From positions 44,381 to 103,604 of the forward strand of contig JARGFI010000003.1 in NCBI GenBank assembly GCA_029210745.1: a stretch of DNA of 59,224 nt, written 5' to 3'. Positions within the stretch are counted from its first letter, which is position 1, and each line of letters starts with the position of its first letter. The notes beneath the pieces are model-generated. The model was not told where the DNA came from. It ran no database searches and saw nothing but the letters and a program-made list of their open reading frames with translations. This document shows positions 17,732-26,637 of this stretch, in pieces. This stretch comes from Desulfuromonadales bacterium (GTDB lineage: Bacteria; Desulfobacterota; Desulfuromonadia; Desulfuromonadales; JAHYIW01). Made by a program: the position numbers and the translations under genes.

Positions 17732-18636
17732 ATAAGCAGACAGACTGTGCCGTAGCTGAACCGGTCGCGGTGCTGATCTCGGTCTATGCCGGTGACCGTC
17801 TGGCGTGGTTTGCAGCGGCGATTGAATCGATTCTGAAGCAGGATTATCGGGGCGAAATCCGTATCTATCTGGGGGTAGATGGTCCGCTGGGCGAAGACAT
17901 TGAAGGGTGGATCGCCTTGCAGTCGGCAACTTTTTATCGAGTTGTCAGGAATCCATGTAATCTCGGTTTGAGTAAAACCCTGAATCGATTGCTCGCGGTT
18001 CTGGCTGATGAGGACTATCTGTTTCGTATGGATGCCGATGATTTGTGTGCTCCTTACCGGTTTTCACGCCAGGTTGAATTTCTGTGTGTACATCCCGAGG
18101 TTGATGTCGTGGGAGGGGCGATTTGGGAGTTTAGTGATCATGCCGGTGTCTCGTGGCTGAGAAAATATCCCACTGCACATGCGACAATTTGCCGACACCT
18201 TGTCAAAGCCAACCCAATGGCTCATGTTACAGTTTGTTTTCGTCGTCGGTTTTTTTTCAGGATTTCAGCATATCCCGAAAGATATCGTTATAACCAAGAT
18301 CTTGCGCTGTGGGTAGAGGGGTTGCGCCGAGGAGTGACATTGGCCAATCTCAGTATCCCGTTGGTCAGTGTCAGGACCTCAGAGGATTTTTTTCGGCGGC
18401 GCGGTTATGCCCGGGCAGTGAGTGAACTGCATTACTACTCCATGGCTATTTATGATTTATATGGATTCAATTGGCGGATCATTTTTCCGCTGGCGCGTTT
18501 TTTCGTGCGCATGTTACCATCTTCTTTTGCACAGAAAATTTATCACAGCAGGGCCAGATCATGGCTGCGCAAGGTTGATGACAGAATTGGGACCAACCGG
18601 ACTGGCAACTCCCGCATCGACGGTGAACAACGATGA
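17728..18636 (+). CDS. Glycosyltransferase family 2
   Basis: This 302-residue GT-A enzyme has VAVLISVYAGDRLAWFAAAIESIL at the N-terminus, IRIYLGVDGPLGED in place of the usual DDGS motif, LFRMDADDLCAPYRF for the DxD metal site and VDVVGGAIWEF after it. This pattern suits the galactosyl/amylovoran-type GT2 subgroup. The ATG at 17728 overlaps the previous stop (ATGA); a GTG two codons earlier is an alternative. Confidence 0.85.
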   Translation: MNKQTDCAVAEPVAVLISVYAGDRLAWFAAAIESILKQDYRGEIRIYLGVDGPLGEDIEGWIALQSATFYRVVRNPCNLGLSKTLNRLLAVLADEDYLFRMDADDLCAPYRFSRQVEFLCVHPEVDVVGGAIWEFSDHAGVSWLRKYPTAHATICRHLVKANPMAHVTVCFRRRFFFRISAYPERYRYNQDLALWVEGLRRGVTLANLSIPLVSVRTSEDFFRRRGYARAVSELHYYSMAIYDLYGFNWRIIFPLARFFVRMLPSSFAQKIYHSRARSWLRKVDDRIGTNRTGNSRIDGEQR

Positions 18637-19904
18637 ATAGTGGTGATCTGTTCCACGCGCTCAACCGCTCTGTTCGGCAACCCTCGCGCCAGTTGTGGTT
18701 GATGGCCGGGGCGTGGTTGTTGCTGGCGTTGCCGGTGGCGTCCCGCACGACCTGGGGTACGTGGTTGTTCTGGCATTTTGAAAGAGGCTGGCCGCTGGTC
18801 ATTCTTTGTGCTACGGCGTTTTGGGTCGCGGCAGGGATTGTTTCACGATTGCAGTTGTTGCCGCGTTCGGGAGGCTGGGGGGGGGCGGTGCTGTGTCTGA
18901 GCGTGACCTTTTTGAGCGTGATCTTTATTGTCACTTTTTGGCGTTTATATTATTCGCGGACGTTTCTCGCAGTGATTTATCCGTTGAGTCTGGTGATTTT
19001 GCTGATTGGCTGCCGCAACGGTGGTCGTGGGGCGGTGCGACGGATGGCGGTCATTCCGGGAGGACAGGGGGAGGCGCTGATGACCTTGCCCGGTTTTGCG
19101 TGGCAGCTCCTGAAACGCCCGGAACTTGCCGAACCGGTTGATGGGGTGGCGGTCGATTTGCATCGTGAGTTGCCTTTTGAGTGGAGCCTTTTTTTGTCCG
19201 ACTGCGCGCTGAAACGCATTCCAATCTATCATTCCGCCGTTATTTTTGAACACGAAACCGGCCGTGCGTCGCTGGCTCATTTTTCAGAGGGCTTGCTGGG
19301 GGCGGTGCATGGTGCGGCGCTGCACGCCGCATTGAAACGTGTGGTTGATGTGCTGATGATCGTTACCACCGTGCCGCTTTGGCTGCCGCTGCTGCTCTGT
19401 GTCGCGCTGGCGATTCGTCTCGATTCCGCCGGGCCGGTGCTGTTTTGGCAGACGCGGGTCGGCCAGGCCGGGCAACCGTTTCAATTGGTGAAGTTTCGCA
19501 GCATGTTAACTTCCGCCGAACAGAACGGTAGCGCTTTTGCGCAGCGCCAGGACGATCGGGTGACTGCGGTGGGGAGGATGATTCGTACCTTCCGGATTGA
19601 TGAACTGCCGCAATTCTGGAATGTTTTGCGCGGGGAGATGAGTCTGATCGGGCCGCGTCCTGAACAGACCGAGTTTGTAGAGAGATTTAAAAAAGAAATC
19701 CCCTATTACGATTATCGTCACCTGGTCAAACCGGGGATTACCGGGTGGGCGCAAGTCAATCACGGTTATGCGGCAGATAAGGATGCGACGCTACGCAAGG
19801 TTGAGTTTGATCTGTACTACATCAAGCATTTATCGTTCTGGCTCGACTTTCTAATCTTTATTAAAACGATGCGGACCGTTGTGACTGGGTTCGGGGCGCG
19901 TTAG
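18633..19904 (+). CDS. Polyprenyl-phosphate sugar-1-phosphate transferase (PGT, WcaJ/WbaP type)
   Basis: This 423-residue membrane protein starts glycan assembly by moving a sugar-1-phosphate from a nucleotide sugar to undecaprenyl phosphate. Hydrophobic segments fill the first ~130 residues, and the soluble catalytic C-terminus follows a re-entrant helix: LKRVVDVLMIV, QLVKFRSML, IDELPQFWNVLRGEMSLIGPRPE and VKPGITGWAQV. These are hallmark bacterial sugar transferase motifs. It closes the glycan operon with a 4-base overlap at its start. Sugar specificity (glucose, galactose or an N-acetyl sugar) cannot be read. Confidence 0.9.
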   Translation: MNSGDLFHALNRSVRQPSRQLWLMAGAWLLLALPVASRTTWGTWLFWHFERGWPLVILCATAFWVAAGIVSRLQLLPRSGGWGGAVLCLSVTFLSVIFIVTFWRLYYSRTFLAVIYPLSLVILLIGCRNGGRGAVRRMAVIPGGQGEALMTLPGFAWQLLKRPELAEPVDGVAVDLHRELPFEWSLFLSDCALKRIPIYHSAVIFEHETGRASLAHFSEGLLGAVHGAALHAALKRVVDVLMIVTTVPLWLPLLLCVALAIRLDSAGPVLFWQTRVGQAGQPFQLVKFRSMLTSAEQNGSAFAQRQDDRVTAVGRMIRTFRIDELPQFWNVLRGEMSLIGPRPEQTEFVERFKKEIPYYDYRHLVKPGITGWAQVNHGYAADKDATLRKVEFDLYYIKHLSFWLDFLIFIKTMRTVVTGFGAR

Positions 19905-19930
19905 TTTTTCTCTGAAAAGGATTTTATAAC

Positions 19931-20713
19931 GTGGAACAGGCGTGGATACTTCCGGTTTTTGCCGGGCTGCTCGGTGCGGTGGTCGGGTCTTTTCTCAATG
20001 TGTGTATTTATCGATTGCCGCGCGGGAAATCGATCGTTTCCCCCCCGTCAAGTTGTCCTGAGTGCGGTGCCCGGATTCCGTGGTATCTGAATGTGCCGCT
20101 CGTCAGTTTTCTGGCATTGAGGGGGCGCTGTCGTGTGTGTAAAACCCCTATTTCGATGCGTTACCCTGCGATTGAACTCCTGAACGGGCTGCTTTTCTGG
20201 GTTATTTTTGACCGCTTCGGGATAAGTTGGTTGACGCCGGTGTTCTGGCTTTTTGCCGCGGCACTGGTGGTGATCGCCTTGATTGATCTGGACCATCAGA
20301 TTATTCCCGACGTGATCAGCCTGCCTGGTATTGTGGCCGGTTTCCTTTGTTCGTTCCTTATCCCCTGGTTGTCGTGGTCCGATGCGGCGTTGGGGATTCT
20401 GCTTGGTGGCGGCAGTCTGTTTGTGATTGCAACCGGGTATCAGCTGTTGACCGGTCGCGAAGGGATGGGAGGGGGGGATATCAAGTTGCTGGCGATGGTC
20501 GGTGCGTTCATGGGCTGGAAGGCGGTGCTGCCGATCATCTTTCTGGCTTCGCTGCTGGGTACGCTGGTTGGTGTCCCGCTGATGCTGGTGCAGCGCAAAA
20601 ACGCACGGCTGGCGTTGCCGTTCGGGCCATTTATTGTTTGCGCAACACTTGTTTTTCTGCTCTGGGGAGGGCTGCTTTTTAATTATTATCTGCGCTTGAT
20701 CGGATATTCGTAA
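19931..20713 (+). CDS. pilD: Type IV prepilin peptidase/N-methyltransferase
   Basis: This 260-residue inner-membrane aspartic protease cleaves leader peptides of type IV pilins and methylates the new N-terminus. GSFLNVCIYRLPRG is near residues 19-32, the zinc-type cysteines C42, C45, C67 and C70 form the cytoplasmic loop, and the two catalytic aspartates are D119 in IDLDHQIIPD and D183 in GMGGGDIK (GxGD). About seven to eight membrane helices follow. The start is GTG at 19931, with AAAAGG upstream. It precedes the pilMNOPQ cluster and may share function, although an XRE gene with its own promoter lies between. Confidence 0.94.
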   Translation: MEQAWILPVFAGLLGAVVGSFLNVCIYRLPRGKSIVSPPSSCPECGARIPWYLNVPLVSFLALRGRCRVCKTPISMRYPAIELLNGLLFWVIFDRFGISWLTPVFWLFAAALVVIALIDLDHQIIPDVISLPGIVAGFLCSFLIPWLSWSDAALGILLGGGSLFVIATGYQLLTGREGMGGGDIKLLAMVGAFMGWKAVLPIIFLASLLGTLVGVPLMLVQRKNARLALPFGPFIVCATLVFLLWGGLLFNYYLRLIGYS

Positions 20714-20757
20714 CGATCCATGGGCCATCTCTTGCCGTATAACTTAATATTAATTGC

Positions 20758-20785
20758 TTGACACTTCCTATAATTATCTTATAAT
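20758..20785 (+). promoter_or_regulatory. Sigma-70 promoter for the XRE regulator and probably pilM-Q, with tandem TATAATTA
   Basis: A perfect -35 TTGACA (20758-20763) and a perfect -10 TATAAT (20780-20785) are separated by 16 bases. A second TATAATTA copy lies at 20769-20776, exactly 11 bases (one helical turn) before the -10 copy at 20780-20787, so an operator for the downstream regulator could overlap the promoter. This is the best promoter seen in the window. Confidence 0.72.
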
Positions 20786-20826
20786 TAGCCCAAATTTACC
20801 CTAAATTGGTGTAATTGGACAGGCTA

Positions 20827-21030
20827 ATGACGACAAACAAAGTGAAAGAGATCAGAGAATCCCTGCTGATGAGTAAGGCTGAACTGGCGCGTAAGGCAGG
20901 TGTTTCCCCCTTGACGATTGATCGAATCGAGAAGGGTGCGCCATGCCGGATGGCGACGATGCGCAAGCTGATTCTGGCGTTTGGTTTGAAACTGGAAGAC
21001 AGGGAACAGGTTTTCCCTGCCGACGACTGA
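20827..21030 (+). CDS. Small XRE-family helix-turn-helix regulator
   Basis: This 67-residue DNA-binding protein is essentially one HTH_3 domain: VKEIRESLLMSKAELARKAGVSPLTIDRIEKG contains the helix-turn-helix, followed by the recognition-helix tail and KLILAFGLKL. The start is ATG 20827; a TTG four codons upstream lacks support. It lies 41 bases upstream of pilM and downstream of a strong promoter with tandem repeats. It probably controls itself and the pilus assembly genes; the target is an inference. Confidence 0.85.
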   Translation: MTTNKVKEIRESLLMSKAELARKAGVSPLTIDRIEKGAPCRMATMRKLILAFGLKLEDREQVFPADD

Positions 21031-21071
21031 TGCGCTTCTCTTTGAATAACAATAGTGGTTTTTAAAAAGTT

Positions 21072-22130
21072 ATGTTTTTTAAGAAGAAGAAAGAAATAGT
21101 TGGTTTTGATATCGGCTCAAGCTCCGTTAAGTTCGTCTATTTACGCGAGGCTAAAGGGTCTTATCAACTGGTTGATTTCGGTATGGCAAAATTGTCTGAC
21201 GAAGCAATTGTCGACAACGCCATTATGGATTCGAGTGCTGTTGTCGATGCCGTGCAGGAGCTGATCGCGACCCATTCAATCAAGGTTAAGAATGTCGCAA
21301 CATCAGTTTCTGGCCATTCGGTTATCATCAGAAAGATTCAGATGTCGATTCGCACTGAGGAGGAGATGGAGTCTTCCATTCAGTGGGAAGCCGAGCAGTA
21401 TATTCCTTTTGAAATCTCGGAAGTCAATATCGATTATCAGGTTCTTGGTCCCGATGAGAATGATCCCTCACAAATCAATGTCATTCTGGTGGCGGCCAAG
21501 AAAGACTTTGTCGGTGACTATCTGGCCGTTTTCAAGGAGTGCGGGTTGACGCCGCTGGTTCTTGATATTGATTGTTTCGCACTGGAAAACGCTTTTGAGG
21601 CAAATTATTCGGTTGCTGAAGATGAAATTGTCGCCTTGATCAATATGGGCAGTGAAGCGATGAATGTCAATGTCCTCAAGGGCGGAGCCTCGGTCTTTAC
21701 GCGCGATATTCAGTCTGGCGGCAAGTTGTATGATGAAGAAATCCAGAAACGCTTTGGACTGAGCGCCGAAGATGCAGACCGGGCAAAGCTGGGGGAGGAA
21801 GTTGGTGGTGCTGATCCCGCCGAGGTCAGACAGGTGATTGATGAGACAACAGAAAATCTGACTCAGGAAGCCCAGCGCTCAATCGATTTTTTCTCAGCGA
21901 CTTCAGCTGATGAAAAGGTGCAGAAGGTTTATATTGCGGGCGGAGTTGCCAAGGTTCCAAATGTTGTGGAGATGCTTGCTGAGAAGCTTGGTGTTCCCGT
22001 TGAAATTATCGATCCATTTAAACAGATTACGGTGGATGAGAGTTCTTTTGATCTGGATTATGTGGCAGATGTTGCCCCGATGTACGTGGTCGCGGTCGGT
22101 TTGGCTATGCGGCGGTTGGGGGACAAATGA
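21072..22130 (+). CDS. pilM: Type IV pilus assembly protein PilM
   Basis: This 352-residue cytoplasmic actin-like protein links the pilus motor to the inner-membrane PilN. It has the ATP-binding fold of FtsA-type proteins: VGFDIGSSSVKFVYL (phosphate 1), ALINMGSEAMNVNVL (phosphate 2) and VYIAGGVAKVPNVVEML (adenosine). The length is normal for the family. It overlaps pilN by 4 bases (ATGA). Confidence 0.96.
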   Translation: MFFKKKKEIVGFDIGSSSVKFVYLREAKGSYQLVDFGMAKLSDEAIVDNAIMDSSAVVDAVQELIATHSIKVKNVATSVSGHSVIIRKIQMSIRTEEEMESSIQWEAEQYIPFEISEVNIDYQVLGPDENDPSQINVILVAAKKDFVGDYLAVFKECGLTPLVLDIDCFALENAFEANYSVAEDEIVALINMGSEAMNVNVLKGGASVFTRDIQSGGKLYDEEIQKRFGLSAEDADRAKLGEEVGGADPAEVRQVIDETTENLTQEAQRSIDFFSATSADEKVQKVYIAGGVAKVPNVVEMLAEKLGVPVEIIDPFKQITVDESSFDLDYVADVAPMYVVAVGLAMRRLGDK

Positions 22131-22681
22131 TCAGAATAAATCTTCTTCCGGTTAAGGAAGCACAAAAAAAAGAGATGCTGATCGGTCAGGTGGTGATCCT
22201 GGCCGTGGCGGTGAGTATCGTTGTCCTTGGCTGTTTGGGTGGTTACCTGTGGTTACAAGGGCAGGTTAAAGAACAACAGCGGCAGGTCGATGAAAAACAG
22301 ACAGAAATAAACCAGCTCAAGAAAGTACTGGGCAAGGTTCGGGAGTTTGAGAAAAAGCAAAAGGAGTTGCGTTCTAAACTGGATGTCCTTGGTAGGTTGA
22401 AGGAAAATCGCTCCGGCCCGGTGCATCTGCTGGATGAACTGAGCGCTGCTCTTGCTGAAGGTGTCTGGGTGGAATTGTTCAACGAAAAAGGGGGAGCGAT
22501 AGCGATCTCGGCGATCGGCTTGTCGCAGGAAGCTGCCGCCGTGTTTTTGCGCAATCTGGAGGCATCCCCCTATTTTAAGAACGTTTCCTTGCTGGTGATC
22601 AATCAGAAAAGCCAGGGGGACGTTGTGCTCCACCAGTTCAAGGTGATTTGTGCGGTTGAAACGCCGCCAAAGAAAAAGTGA
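22127..22681 (+). CDS. pilN: Type IV pilus inner-membrane protein PilN
   Basis: This 184-residue bitopic protein has the conserved cytoplasmic N-terminus IRINLLPVKEAQKKE (the INLLP motif binds PilM), one membrane helix at about 25-45, a coiled coil rich in Lys/Glu at ~45-85 and a periplasmic ferredoxin-like domain. It pairs with PilO to form the alignment complex. Confidence 0.96.
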   Translation: MIRINLLPVKEAQKKEMLIGQVVILAVAVSIVVLGCLGGYLWLQGQVKEQQRQVDEKQTEINQLKKVLGKVREFEKKQKELRSKLDVLGRLKENRSGPVHLLDELSAALAEGVWVELFNEKGGAIAISAIGLSQEAAAVFLRNLEASPYFKNVSLLVINQKSQGDVVLHQFKVICAVETPPKKK

Positions 22682-23295
22682 CGACGATGGATCCTCGTGT
22701 AGAAAAAGTATTGAAGCTGCCACTTTATCAACGCTGGATCATCCTGGGTGTGATCTGTGCCACGATCATTGCGGCCAGCGTCTATCTTGTTTACCTCCCG
22801 CAGCTTGAAGAGTGTGACAAGCTGCAGAAAAAGAATGAGGAACTGGAGACCCAACTGGTCAAGGATCGGCGGATCGCTAACAATCTGTCTAAATTCAAGC
22901 TCGAATACGAAAAAATGCAGGGACAACTTAATGCGGCTTTGAAAGAGCTTCCCAATCAGCAGGAGTTGCCGGCGTTGCTTACCAGTATTGCTTCGTTGGC
23001 CAAAAATAATCGTTTGGAAATCTTGACGTTTAAACCGGGGAAGGAAGTCCCGAAAGGTTTTTACGCCGACGTTCCGGTTTCGTTGAAACTGCTGGGGTCT
23101 TATCATGATGTTGCGGAGTTTTTTCAGGCGGTCGGTGATCTTTCGCGCATTGTAAATATCAGCGGACTGAGTATCAAGGAAGGTCGATCGAAGGAACGGG
23201 AAGATGTTCTGGCCGTTGATTGCACGGCGACGACGTTCCGTTTTATTGACAGTGCTGCTCAGGCAGCAGGTAAGAAGGGCGTGAAGAGGCGTTAG
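22678..23295 (+). CDS. pilO: Type IV pilus inner-membrane protein PilO
   Basis: This 205-residue bitopic protein has a short cytoplasmic tail, a membrane helix at about residues 20-42 (WIILGVICATIIAASVYLVY), a coiled coil and a periplasmic domain with the PilO signature GSYHDVAEFFQAVGDLSRIVNI. It forms heterodimers with PilN. The start is GTG at 22678, overlapping pilN (GTGA); ATG at 22687 is equally possible. Confidence 0.95.
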   Translation: MTTMDPRVEKVLKLPLYQRWIILGVICATIIAASVYLVYLPQLEECDKLQKKNEELETQLVKDRRIANNLSKFKLEYEKMQGQLNAALKELPNQQELPALLTSIASLAKNNRLEILTFKPGKEVPKGFYADVPVSLKLLGSYHDVAEFFQAVGDLSRIVNISGLSIKEGRSKEREDVLAVDCTATTFRFIDSAAQAAGKKGVKRR

Positions 23296-23299
23296 TTTG

Positions 23300-23851
23300 A
23301 TGTGTGCTACTCATTACAGGCTGTTTTTATTGTTATATCTGTGTTTCGTGCTGAGTGGCTGTGGTGACGCCCCGGTTGCGAATCCATCTGCCGATGGTGG
23401 GGCCAAGGTGTCGGTAGATAAAAACAAACCACCGGTCGTCAAGGAAGAGCAGGAACAAGAGGTTGTCGTCAAGTATCGCTATCCACGAATGGACAAGCGC
23501 GATCCGTTCAAACCGCTGGTCGAGATCAAAAAGAAGGTTCAACAGGCACCAGTGCGGGAGTCTGCCGCTGTGCCGGAGGATGAGCTGACACCGTTGCAAA
23601 AAGTCGATATTGAGAGATTGCGGTTGCTGGGCATTATTGTGGGTAAAAACGCGCCACGCGCTATGGTCGATGCGCCTGATGGGAAATCGTATATTTTGAA
23701 AAAAGGAACCAAGGTCGGGAAGAATAATGGCGAGGTTGTTGACATTGCCGCAGAGGTCGTTCTGGTTCGAGAGAGATACCAGGATTTCACCGGCGAAATG
23801 CATGAAAATATAGTTGAAATAAGACTTCCTGCGCGGGAAGGAGATCGTTGA
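23300..23851 (+). CDS. pilP: Type IV pilus lipoprotein PilP
   Basis: This 183-residue periplasmic lipoprotein has a signal peptide ending in the lipobox LSGC (Cys at about residue 21), a Pro/Lys/Glu-rich linker, and the PilP beta domain: DPFKPLVE, LQKVDIERLRLLGIIVG, and AMVDAPDGKSYILKKGTKVGKNNGEVV. It connects PilNO to the secretin PilQ. The start is taken at ATG 23300 directly after a TTG. The end overlaps pilQ by one base. Confidence 0.95.
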   Translation: MCATHYRLFLLLYLCFVLSGCGDAPVANPSADGGAKVSVDKNKPPVVKEEQEQEVVVKYRYPRMDKRDPFKPLVEIKKKVQQAPVRESAAVPEDELTPLQKVDIERLRLLGIIVGKNAPRAMVDAPDGKSYILKKGTKVGKNNGEVVDIAAEVVLVRERYQDFTGEMHENIVEIRLPAREGDR

Positions 23852-26559
23852 TGTCTATTTATGGTATGTTCTCTGGGCGGATAAAGGATGTGTTGACGTG
23901 CTTTAAGTTGGCGCTTCTGCCGTTGCTTGTCCTTGTGTTGATGGTGGGGGCGGAGCGTGGACATGCTCTTGACCCCGGGACCACGAACACTCTTGAGGAT
24001 ATCAGGGTGAGCACGCAGGATGGCACGACTGCTGTAGATATTGTCACCGCCATGCCGATTGGCTATCGCTATACCGTCTATGATTCTTTGCAGCCGGTCC
24101 GGGTGGTTATCGATTTGCCGGGTACCGATGTGAGCGCAGTTCGACCTGCCGCCGTGAATTCCCCCGTTGTCAAAAGCATCCGCACGACTCCATTTGATCT
24201 GACTTCGGGGAAACTGGGACGTATCGAACTGCTTCTTTCCCGGAGCGTGCATTATCAGGTAGAACCCGGCCCGAGTGGCTTGTCAATTGTGTTTGATGCC
24301 GTTGATGAGGCCGGTGCTGCCGCAGTGCCTGTTGCCAGCCCCCCGGTTGAAACAACGGGAGAGGCTGTGTCCGTCCCCCCGATCCCGGTGCCGGAAACGA
24401 TCGCACCCGGCACCAAAAAAAAATCGGATTCAAGCCAGAGCAGCCCTTCTTCGCCAGGCACCAAAGCGACAAAGATAGAGATTGACGAGCAGATGTTTGT
24501 GGTGCACATGGACGGTTCTGCCAGTGAGGTCAAATCGTTCTCCCTGGGGGCTCCGCCTCGCTTTGTTGTCGATCTCTTCAGCGTTTCTCCAACCTTCAAG
24601 GAACGTGAATTCCCGCTCAAATCGGGATTCAAAAAACTCCGGGTTGGTGTTTATAAAGATAAACTGCGCCTGGTTCTTGATGCAGAGGAGCGTGTGCCAC
24701 CGAGTTCTGTGGAGACAGCATCCGGTGCGGTGAGCGTCCGTTGGGGCGAAAGCAGAAATACAACGGTTCGCACGGCAGCACCTTTGGCCTCGACACCGGT
24801 AACGATTGAGGCGGTTGATTTTAAAGTGGACAACGGCCATTCAATTCTGGAGATCAGATCGTCGGCCCCGTTCAGAAGTAGCAAACCTGAACAGCATGGA
24901 AATATTGTTCAGTTCGGTATTGAAAATGCCTTGATCCCTCAGTTAATTAAACGTGTGATCGATACCTCATCCTTCCCCAGTGCGGTGCGCTTGATCACCC
25001 CCTATACAGTCACCGACGGTGACAAACAAAATGTACGTTTCGCGGTTGAGCTGAAGGGCCCGGTCAAATATTCATTTTCTGCGGTCGGCAACTCCCTGAA
25101 GATGGTGGTTGTGGATGGTCCTTTTGCAGAGGCCGTTCCTGCCCAGCCGAGCACTTTGGATGTGGTGACCTCTCGCGACACTGTCACCAGAGATAAGCCC
25201 GTGACCAATCGTGAGCCTGCCGTAAAGGAGGCACTGTCGGCGTCATCGTCTGATGCTGATGCCCCGCTTGCAGAGGCTGCTGTGCCCGTCGCTGGCACCG
25301 AAAAAGCTGCTGCTTCACCACCAGCAATGCAAGAGGGACGTTATATCGGGCAAAAAATCTCCCTGGTCTTTGATGATGCCGATATTCGTAAAATACTGCA
25401 GCTGATCGGCGAGGTCAGCGAGATGAATATTATTGCCAGTGACGACGTTAAAGGTTCTGTCACGCTGAGGTTGATCGATGTTCCCTGGGATCAGGCACTT
25501 GACCTGATTATGGAAATTCAGGGGTTGGGGATGATCCAGCAAGGGAATATCCTGCGTGTCATGCCGAAGGACAAGATTTCTGAAATGCAGCAAAAAGCCT
25601 ACAGTGCTGCACGTACTCAGGAGAAGATGGAAGATCTGGTCACCGAGGTTATCAGTATCAGCTATACCGAACTTAAAAATGTTTCTGAGCCTATCAAGGG
25701 GCTTCTGACCGCGCGAGGCAAGGTTGCCGAAGACAGCAGAAACAAGCAGATAATTATTACCGATATTCCAAGCGTGATCGCGGAAGCAAAAAATCTGGTT
25801 AAAATTCTGGATACGCCGGAACGTCAGGTGCTGATTGAGGCACGTATCGTCGAGGCCAACGCCAGTTTCAGCCGTGACCTCGGCGTGAAGTGGGGGCTGT
25901 CAAAAACCAATCCGAATGCCGGTTCCAACGATCCGAGTGCAATCAATGTCGGCCTCGGGGGGAGTTTCCTGATCGCTCCGCCGACGGCCGGATCGGTTGG
26001 ACAGGCTGGTTTTGCAACGGGGATTACCTTTGGCCAGCTTGGTATTGACAGCACCATTCTCGATATGCGTATTTCGGCCCTTGAATCCTCAGGACGGGGG
26101 AAGGTCGTTTCGTCACCACGCATCACCACGCTGAACGGTCTGGCTGCCAAGATCAGTTCGGGTACGAAAATCCCTTATCAGTCGACCGATGACAGTGGCA
26201 ATGCAAAGACCGAGTTTGTTGATGCGAACCTTTCCCTTAATGTGACGCCGGTGATTAACCCTGACAACAGCGTTATTCTGACCATCTCTGCGTCAAACAG
26301 TTCGATCGGCTCGACGGTGAGTACCGGGGCCGGAACCGCACCGAGCATCGATACCAAAGATGCCAATACGACGGTGCTGGTGAAGGATGGACAGACAACA
26401 GTTATTGGTGGTATTTTTGTCGAGCAGGAGGTTGAATCGATTGCCGGAGTGCCATTGCTGCAAGACATACCGATGATTGGACATCTGTTTCAATCGAAGA
26501 GCGTACAGAATTCACGCTCCGAACTGTTGATATTCATCACGCCAAGAATTATTGATTAA
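23851..26559 (+). CDS. pilQ: Type IV pilus outer-membrane secretin PilQ
   Basis: This 902-residue protein forms the outer-membrane ring through which the pilus passes. It has a signal sequence with a long n-region (hydrophobic core ~20-36), at least two AMIN peptidoglycan-binding domains (about 45-135 and 205-285, with a third-like block to ~430), a low-complexity Ala/Pro linker (~430-490), an N0/STN domain (ISLVFDDADIRKILQLIGEVSEMN), a secretin N domain and the C-terminal secretin pore (VLIEARIVEAN ... GGIFVEQEVESIAGVPLLQDIPMIGHLF). A Rho-independent terminator follows, so it ends the pil operon. Confidence 0.96.
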   Translation: MSIYGMFSGRIKDVLTCFKLALLPLLVLVLMVGAERGHALDPGTTNTLEDIRVSTQDGTTAVDIVTAMPIGYRYTVYDSLQPVRVVIDLPGTDVSAVRPAAVNSPVVKSIRTTPFDLTSGKLGRIELLLSRSVHYQVEPGPSGLSIVFDAVDEAGAAAVPVASPPVETTGEAVSVPPIPVPETIAPGTKKKSDSSQSSPSSPGTKATKIEIDEQMFVVHMDGSASEVKSFSLGAPPRFVVDLFSVSPTFKEREFPLKSGFKKLRVGVYKDKLRLVLDAEERVPPSSVETASGAVSVRWGESRNTTVRTAAPLASTPVTIEAVDFKVDNGHSILEIRSSAPFRSSKPEQHGNIVQFGIENALIPQLIKRVIDTSSFPSAVRLITPYTVTDGDKQNVRFAVELKGPVKYSFSAVGNSLKMVVVDGPFAEAVPAQPSTLDVVTSRDTVTRDKPVTNREPAVKEALSASSSDADAPLAEAAVPVAGTEKAAASPPAMQEGRYIGQKISLVFDDADIRKILQLIGEVSEMNIIASDDVKGSVTLRLIDVPWDQALDLIMEIQGLGMIQQGNILRVMPKDKISEMQQKAYSAARTQEKMEDLVTEVISISYTELKNVSEPIKGLLTARGKVAEDSRNKQIIITDIPSVIAEAKNLVKILDTPERQVLIEARIVEANASFSRDLGVKWGLSKTNPNAGSNDPSAINVGLGGSFLIAPPTAGSVGQAGFATGITFGQLGIDSTILDMRISALESSGRGKVVSSPRITTLNGLAAKISSGTKIPYQSTDDSGNAKTEFVDANLSLNVTPVINPDNSVILTISASNSSIGSTVSTGAGTAPSIDTKDANTTVLVKDGQTTVIGGIFVEQEVESIAGVPLLQDIPMIGHLFQSKSVQNSRSELLIFITPRIID

Positions 26560-26581
26560 GCAGACCAGCTGTGATTGACAC

Positions 26582-26615
26582 AAAGGGGACAGGCGCGGAG
26601 TCTGTCCCTTTTATT
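26582..26615 (+). terminator. Rho-independent terminator after pilQ
   Basis: The arms AAAGGGGACAG (26582-26592) and CTGTCCCTTTT (26602-26612) pair around a short GC-rich loop, followed by TTATT. It lies 23 bases after the pilQ stop and upstream of the aroC ribosome-binding site. Confidence 0.75.
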
Positions 26616-26637
26616 GTCATCCTTGTGGAGCCAGATA

